Shown here: one piece after another, positions 21,201-33,297 of the stretch
How positions within the stretch are numbered: the stretch's first letter is position 1
How the letters are laid out: every line of letters starts with the position of its first letter
NCBI GenBank assembly: GCA_964059195.1
Contig: CAXKWD010000004.1
Location: 123,352,043 to 123,416,042 of the forward strand
Length of the DNA stretch: 64,000 bases
From: Ectobius pallidus
Lineage: Eukaryota > Arthropoda > Insecta > Blattodea > Ectobiidae
Direction of reading: 5' to 3'
Notes under the pieces: generated by a model
What the model was told of the DNA's origin: nothing
Database searches by the model: none
Seen by the model: only the letters and a program-made list of their open reading frames with translations
Position numbers and translations under genes: made by a program

Positions 21201-21466
21201 CAGCGTTTCTCAACCTTTTTGAAACCGAGGACCTCTAAAATGTCTAAAAAATTTTACGGATCCCTAATTTTACAACCTATTTTTAAAACAAGGCCTATAT
21301 TCTTAGTATTTGGGGTATTAATTATAGGTCAATATAACAAAATGTGTGAAAAAATTTTTACTTCTTTACTTTCCACTTGCTTTATGATATTTTAAAATTA
21401 TGTCTGCGGAACATCTGCACCATCTTCGTGGACCACCGTACGCGGACCATAGGTTGAGAAACGCTG
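21201..21466. mobile_element. hAT-type MITE (266 bp)
   Basis: Ends CAGCGTTTCTCAACC and GGTTGAGAAACGCTG, flanked by the perfect 8 bp duplication ATGTAGGC (21193-21200, 21467-21474). The end sequence resembles the CAGTGGTTCTCAACC ends of Charlie-type hAT elements (known). No coding capacity. Confidence 0.9.
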
Positions 21467-21479
21467 ATGTAGGCTATTC

Positions 21480-21600
21480 TCATCTGTTTGCAATCGCATA
21501 ATGGTCAAGACATCAGAATTGAACGTGTGGGGTCAGGGTTCGATCCTTAGTGGGGTCTTGTATATTTTTTATTTTTACTTATGTTTATTATTTCAAACGC
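21480..21600 (+). mobile_element. Possible tRNA-derived SINE fragment
   Basis: GCATAATGGTCAAGAC followed by a B-box match GGTTCGATCC at 21537-21546. The A box is poor and no second copy is in the window. Confidence 0.4.
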
Positions 21601-22295
21601 AAACAATAATAACATAATAATTACTTCTAATGAATTATCATTTTTGGTGTCAAATTTTGGACACACACAAAAGAAAGCAAGAAAGAAAGTATGATTAAAC
21701 AAGAAATGCGTATCTGTGGCATAAAATAATAAGAAATGTACTGAAAATACAAGATAACATAATGAAACATAATAACGAACTTAAATAAGAATGCAGGTCA
21801 ATTACAGCCCTAACTACACTTTCTCTCAAGCAAGCATTTGTATGTGGCGGCATGACACAAAGCAAAATTAATTATGACAATATATTAAGTTGAATATCGT
21901 ATGTTGTGCTTTCCGCGTTGTTAATTTTTCCCCTCCTGTTGCATGGCCTCATATGTTCTGAGAATGACCTGTATTTGATGTCTTTTATAGGAAACTTGTG
22001 AACTAATGCATTAAAACTTCAATTCAAACTGCATACGAGCCCTGACTTTTTAATTTGACTGACTGTACATTGCATATCTGCAATATAAGTATTAATTCAA
22101 GTTAAATTAATTTGCCCTGTAACAGAAGCATGGACTTAAACTAAGGTTACCAGATATGCCCATTTCCCACGGACAGACCCGGATTTATCTTTCTGATCCT
22201 GGACAAAATTTACCTTAACATCCATGGATATACCAATTTGAAATCTTAAAAAGTAATTTTGATAAAAAGGAATTTAAATTATATATCATCACTGC
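21601..22295. other. Intron sequence, nothing recognised
   Basis: AT-rich; no supported features. Confidence 0.4.
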
Positions 22296-22299
22296 ATTA

Positions 22300-22317
22300 T
22301 ATACCTGTGTAGGTATT

Positions 22318-22352
<35 letters not shown>

Positions 22353-22368
22353 TATCAAATATCTACAC
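22300..22368. repeat. (TA)n run inside a hairpin
   Basis: A ~28 bp TA run is flanked by inverted GTGTAGGTATTTGATAT / ATATCAAATATCTACAC, giving a near-perfect hairpin of ~65 bp. Confidence 0.85.
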
Positions 22369-23466
22369 AGTGTGTTTCATGTACAAGTTAGCCAATCATG
22401 CAGGTTTCAGCATCGCAGCTGCCACAGCTCTAACTCCTGAGTGATCAGGTGAAATATCTATGCAAATAAAGTCCCTAACGGCATAATGATTCACGTTCTC
22501 ACAATTACAATTAAAATTGCAATGAAAATAACCACCAACATCACAAGAGATGTTGGAAATGTCCTCCTTTTGCATCCACACAACACTGGCACCTTTTTTA
22601 GGAAATTTTCTTTCATGTGCATAAGTTCAGCTTCCGAGATTTCTTTTGTGATATTATCTTTAAGTTCTTATAATGTATGGGGGTGTGACCTATACAGGTG
22701 AAATATCTACATAACTGAAAACTGTTAACTTTGTAATGAATCGGTTTTCATAATGAAAATCACAGGATTTATCGACACAATGTTGGCACATGTCGCTGCA
22801 CTCCTGCGACCTTGGCCTTGATCTGTTTTATCGGCAATGCAGTATCACTTCAGCTTGTGTCAGGTGCATATGTGTTCTGTTATAATGGCAAGACTTAAGT
22901 ATACAATACAGCAACGGATTTTTATGTACAATTCATATGTGATTACATCATCTTGCAAGGATGTAAGATGTCATTTTTTAACAAAATTCCAGGTGTACAT
23001 CCTCTAAGCTGAGAAGATGTGTGAAAACTTTTAAGTAAAGTTCGGGAAATGGGTTCGATTATATTATCGATAGGAAACGAAGGGTAAAGCGGCATGTACT
23101 TACTGAGGAAAAATTAGAAATAAAGTGTACAGGTCACACCCTCACACATTAGAAGAACTTATAGACAATATGACAAAAGAAATTAACTCTATCTTGGAAG
23201 CTGAACTTATGTGCATGAAAGAAACTTTCCTAGAAAGGTGTCAGTATTGTGTGGATGCAAGAGGAGGACATTTCGAACAACTCTTGTGATGAGGTACGTG
23301 GTTATTTTCATTATAATTTTAACCGTAACTGTGAGAGCCTGAATCATTACGCAGTTAGGGGATTTATTTGCATAGATATTTCACCCGATCACTCGGGAGT
23401 TAGAGCTGTGGCCGTTGTGATGCAGAAACCCGCTTGATTGGCCAACTCGTACGTGAAACATATTGT
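22368..23466 (+). mobile_element. mariner-type element, internally deleted and with inverted 3' end
   Basis: The left 22380-22700 is an inverted copy of the right 23130-23460 (terminal part, 3' non-coding part and C-terminal codons). Between them is the start of the transposase gene. Outer ends share TGTTTCATGTACAAGTTAGC (right copy has three changes). The same family forms the hairpin at 54834-55532. Confidence 0.8.
22885..23289 (+). pseudogene. mariner-type transposase, catalytic core deleted
   Basis: ATG at 22885 opens MARLKYTIQQRIFMYNSYV, the N-terminal helix-turn-helix of the same family as the transposase at 24484-25525. The sequence passes through frame damage to VLTEEKL-like residues near 23115. 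It then jumps directly to the C-terminus (HTLEELIDNMTKEINS ... CVDARGGHFEQLL, stop at 23287-23289), so the DDE core is missing. Confidence 0.75.
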
Positions 23467-23737
23467 TATATACTGTACATAAGAATTACACCTACAAGTT
23501 CAGCTTTGTGGAATACATCTTCAGATCTTCTAGTGCTATGTCATCAGTACTTCTGTAATGCTTCAAGATTTTATAAACATTTACCTTTGTGATTCCAGAT
23601 AACATCAAATTTACTTTCACATGGAAGACTTAATAAATTACTAGTTTTTTTATTCAAGACTTTCATTAGTAAAGGTGGGGTTGCATACAATCCATTCCTT
23701 ACTTCACACGTAAACCCTACCCTAAAACAGCAATAAC

Positions 23738-23827
23738 AACAACAATAATAATAATAATAATAATAATAATAAACATGATAATAAAAAGAATATAAAAACA
23801 TCAATAATAATAATAATAATAATAAAC
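23738..23827. repeat. (AAT)n microsatellite pair
   Basis: Two AAT runs (about 23742-23772 and 23804-23826) separated by a short AT-rich spacer. Confidence 0.95.
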
Positions 23828-23917
23828 ATCTTACAATAATAATTCATTAATAATATTTTTTACTAAAATAACATAACCCACATAGCCCAACAAACAGTAG
23901 TACAATTCATAACATAC

Positions 23918-24202
23918 CGTTGAGAAAACAAGTGTCTTAACATTAGGTTCTGCTTCTCTCAGAATGAGCAGACGACGTACGACAGCTTCAACTTTGGTGG
24001 AGTGAGATCCTCTCACAGTGACAGAAGTTCCATCCTCTTGTTTTTCATCCCCTTTGCCAAGATTCACATAAGATATATCTTTAACAGGAGTACTCTCACG
24101 GCACAAAGGGCACTTCACATTAATTCTGTGACTACCAGTCTGCTCAACCAAGAGTCCCACACACTCCATGCAGTAACAGTGACCACATTGCAAGACACTC
24201 CA
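23918..24202 (-). CDS. SHPRH: SHPRH exon: second half of RING finger and link to helicase lobe
   Basis: AG acceptor at 24203-24204, GT donor at 23916-23917, 95 codons in phase 0. It supplies ligands 3 to 8 of the RING (CGHCYCMEC and CPLC); the first CxxC is in the preceding exon, so the finger is split by an intron of more than 7 kb. After the RING comes GSHSTKVEAVVRRLL and KTLVFST, the entry into the second RecA-like lobe. The RING recruits the E2 enzyme for PCNA ubiquitination (family knowledge). Confidence 0.95.
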
Positions 24203-24381
24203 CTGAAATGCAATGTAATGTTTAAACACAATGAATTGGATAATATTAATGCAATCCCTAAAGCAAGATATTGCGATATTAAGATATTTAGCAAATTAAG
24301 TTTGATTTTATTTAGGAGAAAGCATCAATATGTTGTTAATGATTTAAACACATATCATTGAAATAGGACTATACATTAATA

Positions 24382-25640
24382 CAGGGTCTTTATTATAAGT
24401 TGAGACCGGGCGACGGAAGGCGCGCGCAGCCGGTCTGACCTTGATGCAACAGCAGCTCGTGCAGTTATTGTTAAAGTGTCAACATGGTGAGACCCATTTC
24501 GCTGCAGCATCGTATTTTTGTGTGTAAACATTATTTTAAGTACGAGTCTGCTAGACGTGTACGTGATGAATTTATTCGGACATTTCCTGCTGATGTGCCA
24601 CCTTCAAGAGCACAAATTCACAGAATTGTTAATAAATTTGTAAATACTGGTTCAGTGCAAAACAAAAAGCATGTGCGCACACGAACAGTGTTAACAGAAG
24701 AAAAGCTAGATGAGATTGGCGCTAATCTTGAACATTCACCAAATAAATCACTCTCAAAATTAGCCCAACAAGTAGGGGTTTCAGTTTCTTCTGCACACAA
24801 ACACAAAGTTGTTACACCTCAAACCGTACAGATTTACACGGACCCATTGTTTAAAACCTGCCGATCCAGCAGCAAGATTGCGATATTGTGAGTGGTTTCT
24901 GTCATCAGTGGATAATGGTTTAATCGACCCCCAGCTTGTGTTCTTTTCTGATGAAGCCTGGTTCCATCTTAATGGTCGTGTGAACAGTCATAACTCACGC
25001 CATTGGTGTGCAGAAAATCCTAATGGTGTGTATGAAATCCCTCATTACGATAGGAAGATCGGGGTTTGGTGTGCTATTAATGGAAGGCGAATAATTGGGC
25101 CTATATTTTACGAGACTACAGTAGATTCAGAGATTTACCAAGATGACATTTTGGTGCCATTCTTTCAGCAGTTGACGGATGAAGAAAAAACGCGTGGGTG
25201 GTTTCAACAAGATTCAGCCACCGCTCATACAGCGGAAGTCTCTCTTCTTAAAATTTCGGGAGTGTTTGCTGACAGAGTGATCAGTGCTGGTCTCTTTCCA
25301 CCTTGCTCCCCAGACCTCACAGTGTGTGATTTTTACTTGTGGGGTAAACTTAAAGATAAGGTTTATCGAACAAATCCTCACACATTGGAGGAGCTGAAAG
25401 AAAACATTCCGAATGAAATTAGGGCCATTACAGTGGAAGAACTCACTTGCGTCAGCCAGAATGTGGTTTCCAGATACAATGCCTGTATAACAAAGGAAGG
25501 ACGACACTTCCAACATATGTTATAAGGTAAGCCTATACAGCCTACACTTTAAGCAGTGTAGCCGCCCGCGGCTAATGCGGACTCCGTAGCGGAGAGTGAA
25601 AACACCGGTCGCCCGGTCTCAACTTATAATAAAGACCCTG
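24382..25640 (+). mobile_element. mariner-type element, nearly complete
   Basis: Perfect ~33 bp inverted ends (CAGGGTCTTTATTATAAGTT plus GAGACCGGGCGAC) flanked by TA on both sides. Length 1259 bp with one transposase gene, broken by one frameshift. It sits 180 bp upstream (in gene sense) of the RING exon acceptor. Identical ends suggest it is one of the younger insertions. Confidence 0.93.
24484..25525 (+). pseudogene. mariner-type (IS630/Tc1) transposase with one frameshift
   Basis: ATG at 24484. Residues 1-~60 form a helix-turn-helix (RIFVCKHYF ... PSRAQIHRIVNKF); a second one follows (LTEEKLDEIGANLEHSPNKS). Near 24800-24810 a one-base shift moves the reading to the frame ending at 25525. 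The catalytic domain then shows VFFSDEAWFHLNG (first Asp), GWFQQDSATAHTA (second Asp) and SPDLTVCDFYLW (third Asp, 38 residues after the second), and ends GRHFQHML. The spacing differs from classical DD34D mariner. Restoring one base would be needed for activity, so it is classed as a pseudogene. Confidence 0.9.
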
Positions 25641-25642
25641 TA

Positions 25643-27269
25643 TATACATAGTGGCCAGCAAATTGTAATTTAATTACTTTGTTACTTGAGTTTTTAAATT
25701 TTGAAGGACAAAATAATATAATTGAAGCTCTGTATAAAAAGCCTGATGTGTTACACTCACATAACTTTCTCTACCTTCAACGTGAAAGATATAACTTCCT
25801 CAGGATGTATTGCAGGAGACATATTCAGTTGTTTCAGCCTCATTCAAAAGAATACTGTTCACCTCGCAGGTTTTAAAGCTCTACTGTGCAAAAGATGACT
25901 GGGTTATAAATACCATTCAGAGAGAAATGTTCCAAATAAAAGTTTTATCTCCTAGTATAAGCACCTCGTGTACAAAATTTCTTTAAAACTGTTACAGATA
26001 TTTTCGAGAAAATTGTAAAAAATGAAATTTTCTTGATGTAAAGTGGTAGTAAAATTAAGATAATCTTTGTGTCACATCCCCAGATGATACCTAACCAAAA
26101 TATAAAATGCTGTTTTTATTCTCGATCTATGCTGTTCACAGATAGACTAAACATGTATTTACGCTGAAAACTCAACATCAAATTTTAGGGCCAAACTCAA
26201 TACTTCCTCTACCTCCAGTACCTGATAAAAATGTTGATAGGACTGACATACAGCAAACTTCTGATTATCTGTGTTAATTGGGACTATGACATGTACAAAT
26301 AATTAAAAAAAATAATAAAAAAAATAATAATAATAAATTTAAAGAAGAAAAAAAAAAGGATAATCCAAACTGGGTGCAAGATTTGGAATTCCCACAGTTA
26401 ACATACTGTGCATGTAAGACAACATGAAGTGCAGGAAATGAACAAATCTGACTAAATAAAGTGCAAGAAATTCGAAATGACATGAGTAAAATATGAAATT
26501 AAGTGCAGGAAATTAAAATTTTCCAGCATGGATAATCGGGAGTTTGCGGTACTTCTAAAGAACAAATATGTTTAGGTAAAACAATAATGGAACTTATTTC
26601 AGAAAGGGGGAAATAATTTATTGTAAAAACTAACAAATGATTCTATTCAAAGCACAATACTTTTAAAGCCTTGGAATGTTGGAATAATTGCTCTGACAAG
26701 GAAGATACCTTCATACTGAAACCTATCTTGAAATGCTGACAACAGAATCAATGTTCCAGAGTTGGAACAGAGTTGGAATTTCCATTTCAGGAAATTACAC
26801 ACCCTCAATGATTTCCCAGAGCACTTGCAGTATGTCTAACACACTTTTTTTCTGCTTTGTTATTAATGTTCCAGATTGGGATTTGATGCATGAAAAAAAA
26901 TTTTCATGATGTGCAAAATACAAATAAAATCACTTAATTATCGTAACAAATGTAAAATACATAGAAAACCGCTCATGACTTTTAACTTTATTTCATTTTA
27001 TAAATTTTATGAAGTTCATGAGGTATGATTAGAACCTCATGATGCAGATTTCTAATTTGGAGCTTATTTATGTAGTAACTCAATTTCTACATCCTCACTT
27101 ATTACACGTGGACCAGAAACAATTTTTTTAATTCTATAAGAAACATTCATTACAAAAAAGAATGGCTTAGAACAGTACAACATAGAGTGCTATGATCTTA
27201 TGATACATCTTGGATCCATATACAGCATAATTACAGCATGCTGCTAACGTATTAAATAATTTTTGTTTT
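25643..27269. other. Intron sequence, no gene recognised
   Basis: AT-rich intron 1.6 kb long. Only short A-rich and AAT-rich stretches near 26300-26350 stand out. Confidence 0.4.
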
Positions 27270-27282
27270 ACTACACCAGGGG

Positions 27283-27410
27283 TGCCCACCCCCCCAAACG
27301 TCATAACTCACCCCCCCAAACTAAATTGCTCAACCCCCCCAAACTTCATTGCTACCCCCCCAACTTCATTGCTACCCCCCAAAACTTCATTGCTCACCCC
27401 CAACCCTATT
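27283..27410 (+). repeat. C-run minisatellite
   Basis: Four to five degenerate units of about 25 bp, each a run of 6-7 C followed by AAACTTCATTGCT or similar. The minus strand therefore has regularly spaced G-runs. Confidence 0.85.
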
Positions 27411-27611
27411 GGCTGTCGACAAGGCCGCCCGTATGATATTTTCTAGGGGGGGCAATTTTTTTAATTAATTTATTTTTTGTCGCTTTAACTTCTTGGGCCA
27501 CTTTGTAACATTATATTAATAATATAATAAGTGCAACAATGACATAGCCAGAAAATAATTGCGGGGAAGGTTGAAAGTGCTGGGGGGGTTTGGAACACCC
27601 CCCAAAAAGGG

Positions 27612-28335
27612 GGTCGGGGGTCCATTCCCAGAAAATTTTTAAATATTGAACTAATGAAAATCACATTTTACGCTATTTTAGCACAGAAAAACTAGTTAGG
27701 AAATTTGTTTACCATACTCGAAGACATGCCAATGTAAATAAGAAATCATTACCTAAGGGGGGGGTCCACCCCTGGAAAATTTTTAAGTACTGAACTAATG
27801 AAAATCACATTTTACGCTATTTTAGCACTCAAAAACTAGTTAGGAAATTTATTTACCATACTCTTAAGACATGCCAATGTAAACAAGAAAATGTTACCTA
27901 ATTCGGGTGTCCACCCCCGGGAAATTTTTAAATATTGAACTAATGAAAATCACATTTTACGCTATTTTAGCACTGAAAAACTGGTTATGAAAATTTTTCC
28001 ATACTCTAAGACATGCCAATGTACATAAGAAATCATAACCTAAGTGGGGGTCCACCCCCGGAAAATTTTTAAGTATTGAATTAATGAAAATCACATTTTA
28101 TGCTATTTTAGCACTAAACAACTAGTTAGGAAATTTGTTTACCATACTCTTAAGACATGCCAATGTAAACAAGAAAGTGTTACCTAAGTCGGGTGTCCAT
28201 CCCCGGGAAATTTTTAAATGTTGAACTAATGAAAATCACATTTTACGCTGTTTTAGCATTGAAAAACTAGTTAGCAAATTTGTTTACTATACTCTAAGAC
28301 ATGGCAACTTAAACAAGGAATTGTTACCTAAGTTA
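27612..28335 (+). repeat. Five-unit tandem repeat, unit ~143 bp
   Basis: Units start near 27612, 27757, 27902, 28044 and 28185, each with GTCCACCCC, then TTTTTAARTATTGAACTAATG and CATTTTACGCTATTTTAGCA. Unit ends alternate between ATAAGAAATCAT and AACAAGAAARTGTT, so the array grew as a dimer. Confidence 0.88.
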
Positions 28336-29225
28336 TAATATTACTAATATTACTATCTATAAGAAAAGTTGAATAACACATGGAACAGTGGACATAATGG
28401 GCCTACTCATTATGTTATGAAAAGAAAATAACTGCTATATCTTATTTGACACACCAACAAATCTTGTTTAATTAAATAAATATTTTATTTTTTAAATACA
28501 AATATAGAATTTTAGGTTTTGACTTTTGGGGGTCCAAACCCCCTGATCCACTGTGGATTCTGCTTCCATGTTGTCGATTTGGTAAAACTTCTGCAATTCA
28601 AATAATTGTCTTAAAAGAAAAACACCTAACTATAATAATTATTAATATACATTTTTTCCTTGCGCCCCCCCCCCCGCCCCCGGGTATGGGCGCCCATGGC
28701 TGTCGAAATTCTTCAACTTTATCTTTATAAAGAATTAGAAGAGACCTTTTGAAGTTATAGAACTTGACTGTTTTTATTTTTAACATATAAAACTCTAATT
28801 TTGCAGCAATTTTCAACCCCCCCCCCAGAAAATTCATAAATGATAATATTTTGCCCCCCCCCAGAAATTTCAATGACGCAGTCTGCGTCTTAACCCCCCC
28901 CCCCCCTGTGGGTACCCCTGACTACACTATAATACACTTATTACATGTAATACAACAGTATCATAATTATATCCATTACTACACAGATTTTCACTATAGC
29001 ACAGTATTGATTATTATCAAACATGGAACGATCTTTAAGCCTTCAAAGCAGCAAATGAAACTATGTAATAAACAATTTGTAATTAAAATAAAATTAATTC
29101 TGTTCATGTTAATTTTAATGTTATAATAATCAAGTTAATTTTGTCTTGTAAAAATCTGTTCATTCCAAGTAAATGGCCAAGAACAAGCTTTGACTTGCCC
29201 ACATGCCATCAGCCTCCACCTATTG

Positions 29226-31165
29226 CAGTGGCGGCTCGTGGCCGGAAAATTAGGTGAAGAGGAAAAAAAATGCCACATACTTATGTTAATAACCGAACTC
29301 ACCTATGTCTTGTATAGGAAATCAATCCTTCGATAGTCCTTTAAGGCTGCAAACTTGTCGGTGATATCATCATAGAATGGCTGCTTTTCTTCTAGTTGCA
29401 GTAGAGGTTCTTTCTGAATTGAAATATTCGCTAAACAAGATACTTGTCTGGCAACATTTTTGATCCTTCATTTAGTAGGCCTACGTAGTGATCTGACAGC
29501 TGGCACAATGATGATTTGATTTTAAACAATGCGGGTAAGAATATAGTTATTATTTATAAAATCTGATACAATTTATTCATGGAATACTCTTAATAAATCC
29601 CAATCGGGATTTTGAGTTTCATGAGATAAATTCGATCCTGCTTTTCCGCCGCGAATCTATCGATGTTTATTGTAATTATTATTCTCCTAATCAGATTATT
29701 CAGAATATTCCATTCATGCGATGCGGACTTGAAATTGACTAATAATCTTTAACAATGCCTCGGATATCGACCAATGACAGTTGTTTATCTTATAAATTAA
29801 TATGCTTGCAAGGGTCGGAAAGATGCAATTTTATCTGATAAACTTCAGCTTGTTACTGGATACTTCAAGGCATTAATATGCAGTGATTAATATGTCACAT
29901 GTCGTATGATTGCCTATGCAAAAATATGCATTGTAGGAATGAAACGTTGTGATTCAACGTTGTCGTCCTATGGCGTCCTATCGGTGACGATCTCCGAAGA
30001 TGGTTCAGTGTTGTGACACGTGACAGTGGGCTTTCATCACAGTACACAGTAGTCTTGGAATATGGTGACACACATTAAATAAATTAACTTCTAGTCTCAT
30101 CCCTATGCCTCACTTTTGTGCTAATAGAATCGAACGCCTATGATTTTTTTTTCCGTTAATGATATTTAATTTCATGAGGAAGAATCCAAGCTCCTCTACC
30201 ATTCATATTTCAATGAAGTATATGGTTGTTTATTAACACCTTTTAAATAATTAATTGAAAATTTTTAAAAATAAAAATTCTAGCTCTTTAGCATCTATGC
30301 AAATCGTGTAGAAAATTTAAACAAAATTGTTAGAGATTTTTTTATAAAATCGTGAAGAATGAAAGTCTGTTCTAGCCTCGCCCAAAGATGTAAGACTTAA
30401 AAGCCTGAGTTTGTATAAAGGATAGCTGGCTTATAACTACCCTTCAAAGTATAAGGATACCGTATAAGAGTAAGAAAAAGTCGTCAATCTCCCCAGAAGA
30501 TATCTAATCCAAATACGTTTTATTTATACACGATGTTTAGTTCTCAAGCCACACGGACACGTTCCTGAAAATATTATTGGACAGAGGAGAATTCAAAACA
30601 GGTATTTATGTTAAAAACATTGATTTCGTACCTTTGGTACGGGTAGAGGAAGTGAAATTGGTGCTTTGTTATTAATGGAGCTGTTAGCAGAGGAGTAGGT
30701 ATGAAACCCGCCAAACACTGTCATTTACAGTCGTAGAAGCTTACCACGCGCCATCATGAAGCCGAAAGACGACCACGCTCTGTATTCAAGTGCAAAGGTC
30801 TCAACAAGGAGCTGGACACCTTTGTGGGTAGTCTGATCCTCTCAGCATGGATGTGGGATAAGGGAGAAAAATGCTGCTTGCATGAGCCCACATCATTTTA
30901 AATGGATCAGACTACCCATGCAGCAGGGGAAGTGAATCAAGGCTAGTAAATAACTTGTTCTGCTTCGTGCTTGCAAGACTCAGGAGCTCACTGGCACCTC
31001 CTCCTTTAACACCACTCATGGTGGGCAATACAAACTTACATAAATGCAATTTTGGTAAAAACCAACATTCGTGACATGGGAAATAAACTTTTAAAAATAC
31101 GTATTGTAAAGGAAAAATACTGGTGAAGTGCTACTTCACCTACTTCCCCTGAATAGCCGCCACTG
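29226..31165. mobile_element. hAT-type element (1940 bp), non-coding
   Basis: Ends CAGTGGCGGCT, flanked by the perfect 8 bp duplication ACCTATTG (29218-29225, 31166-31173). No open frame of note. It includes a rearranged copy (29540-29960) of the MITE-like repeat of 9799-10269. Confidence 0.9.
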
Positions 31166-31488
31166 ACCTATTGCAGAAGTCAAGAATTATGAGAACTTGC
31201 TAACAGCTGATTGCCACGGTCAGGTGAATTCATTTTTTTAATGAATCTAAAATCTCAAAATTTAAACATTTAATAATTACGGTCCAACAAAAACAGTCAA
31301 ATGCAACTTGCCAATAATGGTATTTAAGATACTCATATGAAAATTATGAAACTTGCTTTGCTTGTTTCGTAAACATTACTCGTATCTTAATAAATGCTAT
31401 TATAAGCTCGTTGAATAATCTACTATTTAAATCCTCTACTCTTAAGGTCTCTAAAGAGTGGTCTCATAAATGTAAAGTGGTATAATAC

Positions 31489-31653
31489 CTTATCTCCAAG
31501 ATTGGTTTGGCACACTGGGCAAGGATCTGGATTGCTTTCCAGACCTCTGCTTTTCCGCAGATTTTCAAGATACAGCAACTGTCCAGTCTTTTTTCGTAAA
31601 TCTGATTCTGATACTGCTCTTTCACTTATCAAGCGAGTTTCATGAGAAGAGAC
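31489..31653 (-). CDS. SHPRH: SHPRH exon: first CxxC of the RING finger
   Basis: AG acceptor at 31654-31655, GT donor at 31487-31488, 55 codons in phase 0. It reads LRKKTGQLLYLENLRKS, a helix conserved in SHPRH just before the RING, then NPDPCPVCQTNLGDK with the first two zinc ligands. The next exon begins WSVLQCGHC, completing the finger. Confidence 0.94.
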
Positions 31654-31904
31654 CTGTTATGAAAACACAATAATTAAGCTTAATAAATATTGGAAATGCC
31701 TTCCTCATAAATACAGACAGGGTTTTATACACACTTACCAATTAAAGTAAATTCCTGGTGATAATTTAAATGTGGCATTACATGGAAGATTCAGAAATAA
31801 AATGTACAAGTAGGTACATGAAAGAAAAGCTTGGGGAGATACACCTTTAAAGAATTATGTAATATTTTAATTCTTACAATGTTTCTAAAATGTAGTGCCA
31901 TATT

Positions 31905-32142
31905 ATTTTGCTACTGATGATGAGTGCACTACTCGATGCAGATCTGGACCCAGAATGAAGCCATGGGATGTTGTCCACGACTCTCCAAGGCTCTTTCAGG
32001 CAAGGGTGATACCCTGGAGATTTGCCATTGCCTCTGTGGGATGGGGATGAAGGGACCAATCAACACCCAGTCCTGAACCCAGGAAGGAAATTTTTCAGTA
32101 CTGAAAAATCCCTGACCCAAACGGGAATCGAACCCAGCAATG
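31905..32142 (-). mobile_element. SINE family 3 (5'-truncated)
   Basis: Minus strand has a B box (GGGTTCGATTCCC, 32122-32134) followed by a ~200 bp body (AATTTCCTTCCTGGGTTCAG, GGCAAATCTCCAGGGTATCA). The A box side is missing. Confidence 0.7.
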
Positions 32143-32169
32143 TTATTTGAAAGTAAGCCAATAAATATC

Positions 32170-33000
32170 TGCATACAATGTTTATAATTTACTTAAACAA
32201 CAACAAAAGCCATACAATTGTATTATTTTTCAACATAGGCCTTGTGCTTTTTAACCCTTAACTTGGCATTGGCAATAGACGAAAGGTCTTTTCAGTGAAA
32301 GGGATTCCATGTGAGTCAGTGTATAGTGTCATCTGTTGTCTATGTCCTGACACCACAGCACCCTGTTCTGTGTCCTCTGTCCTATTTCGGGTGATGTATT
32401 GCACTATCCACTAAAACCATGTTAAATCAGCGGTGTTGACGACATACGATATACCCCAGAGTTATGTATATCACTCTGTACTTCAAGAAATGCATGCTGT
32501 ACTCTTATTTTACAGGAAACTAACAAATTTTTTGCATTTGTTTGTCCATTTATGAGTACAAAAGAATTTGCAAATTGAGCACCACCAGTTTGCACAATGA
32601 ATGATATGTTAGACGTGAAAAGTATAACCCTAGAGCAGGTGCACTCTGTAATGTTATGTGAGCAGGCAGGCGGTGTATTCTGTACACTGTGCAGATATAT
32701 GGCAATTTATTGTTATGCCTTTACCTTTTACTAGGCTAATTTACATTACAACATTCATAGATTACAAGTAACATCTAAGCTAAAGCTTAACAATATTGTT
32801 TCATAAATGATTTATAAATGCCAACTACTTACAAACTGCAAATTGACTTCATGTGAACGCATGCTAATTTCTTGCAAAGGACTGCCGCTGGGGAGTGATT
32901 ATTACAGACAAAGATCTTGATAATATTTTTTTCTATGATACATGAGATCTTTTTATGCTTATCAGTTTTACTCCTTCTGTTTGATTACTTGCATGACTGA
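32170..33000. other. Intron sequence, nothing recognised
   Basis: AT-rich intron without supported features. Confidence 0.4.
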
Positions 33001-33001
33001 G

Positions 33002-33297
33002 CGCATGGTGTACACAATACACTGTTGCTGCAGTTCCAAGAAAAACATCTATAACTCTTGACCTGTTGATGCTAAGATCACTCTAACACAACTAAACTGA
33101 TGCTAAACATCATTTTTGAACTACAACGCTTTGTGTACAAGTACAAGGAATAAACTGGCAATTGAAATAATACTTACATGTCCGGGCACAACGTGTACAT
33201 AATACACTGGTGCTGCAGTTCCAAGAAAAACATATTGTAACTCTTGACCTGTTGATGTTACGATTGCTCTAACACAACTAAACTGAAGCTTTTTCCC
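33002..33297 (+). repeat. Direct duplication of ~105 bp
   Basis: Units at about 33007-33110 and 33188-33294 share CTGCAGTTCCAAGAAAAACA, CTCTTGACCTGTTGATG and CTAACACAACTAAACTGA with ~10% differences. Confidence 0.85.

Larger units (their letters stand above)
27277..28920. mobile_element. hAT-type element with internal tandem repeats
   Basis: Ends CAGGGGTGCCCAC and GTGGGTACCCCTG with ACTACAC on both sides (27270-27276, 28921-28927). Such CAGGGGT ends are typical of hAT elements; seven of the usual eight duplicated bases can be read. The inside has a C-run minisatellite at the left, a five-unit tandem array and several long G or C runs, but no transposase. Confidence 0.75.

Noticed and set aside
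23511..23570. Another CTGAAGA box on minus, possible hammerhead
   Set aside because: No GAAA box and no helix II follows.
27277..28920. CRISPR-like spacing of C-runs and 143 bp units
   Set aside because: Units are long, near-identical throughout and lie in a eukaryotic transposon; there are no short repeats with unique spacers.
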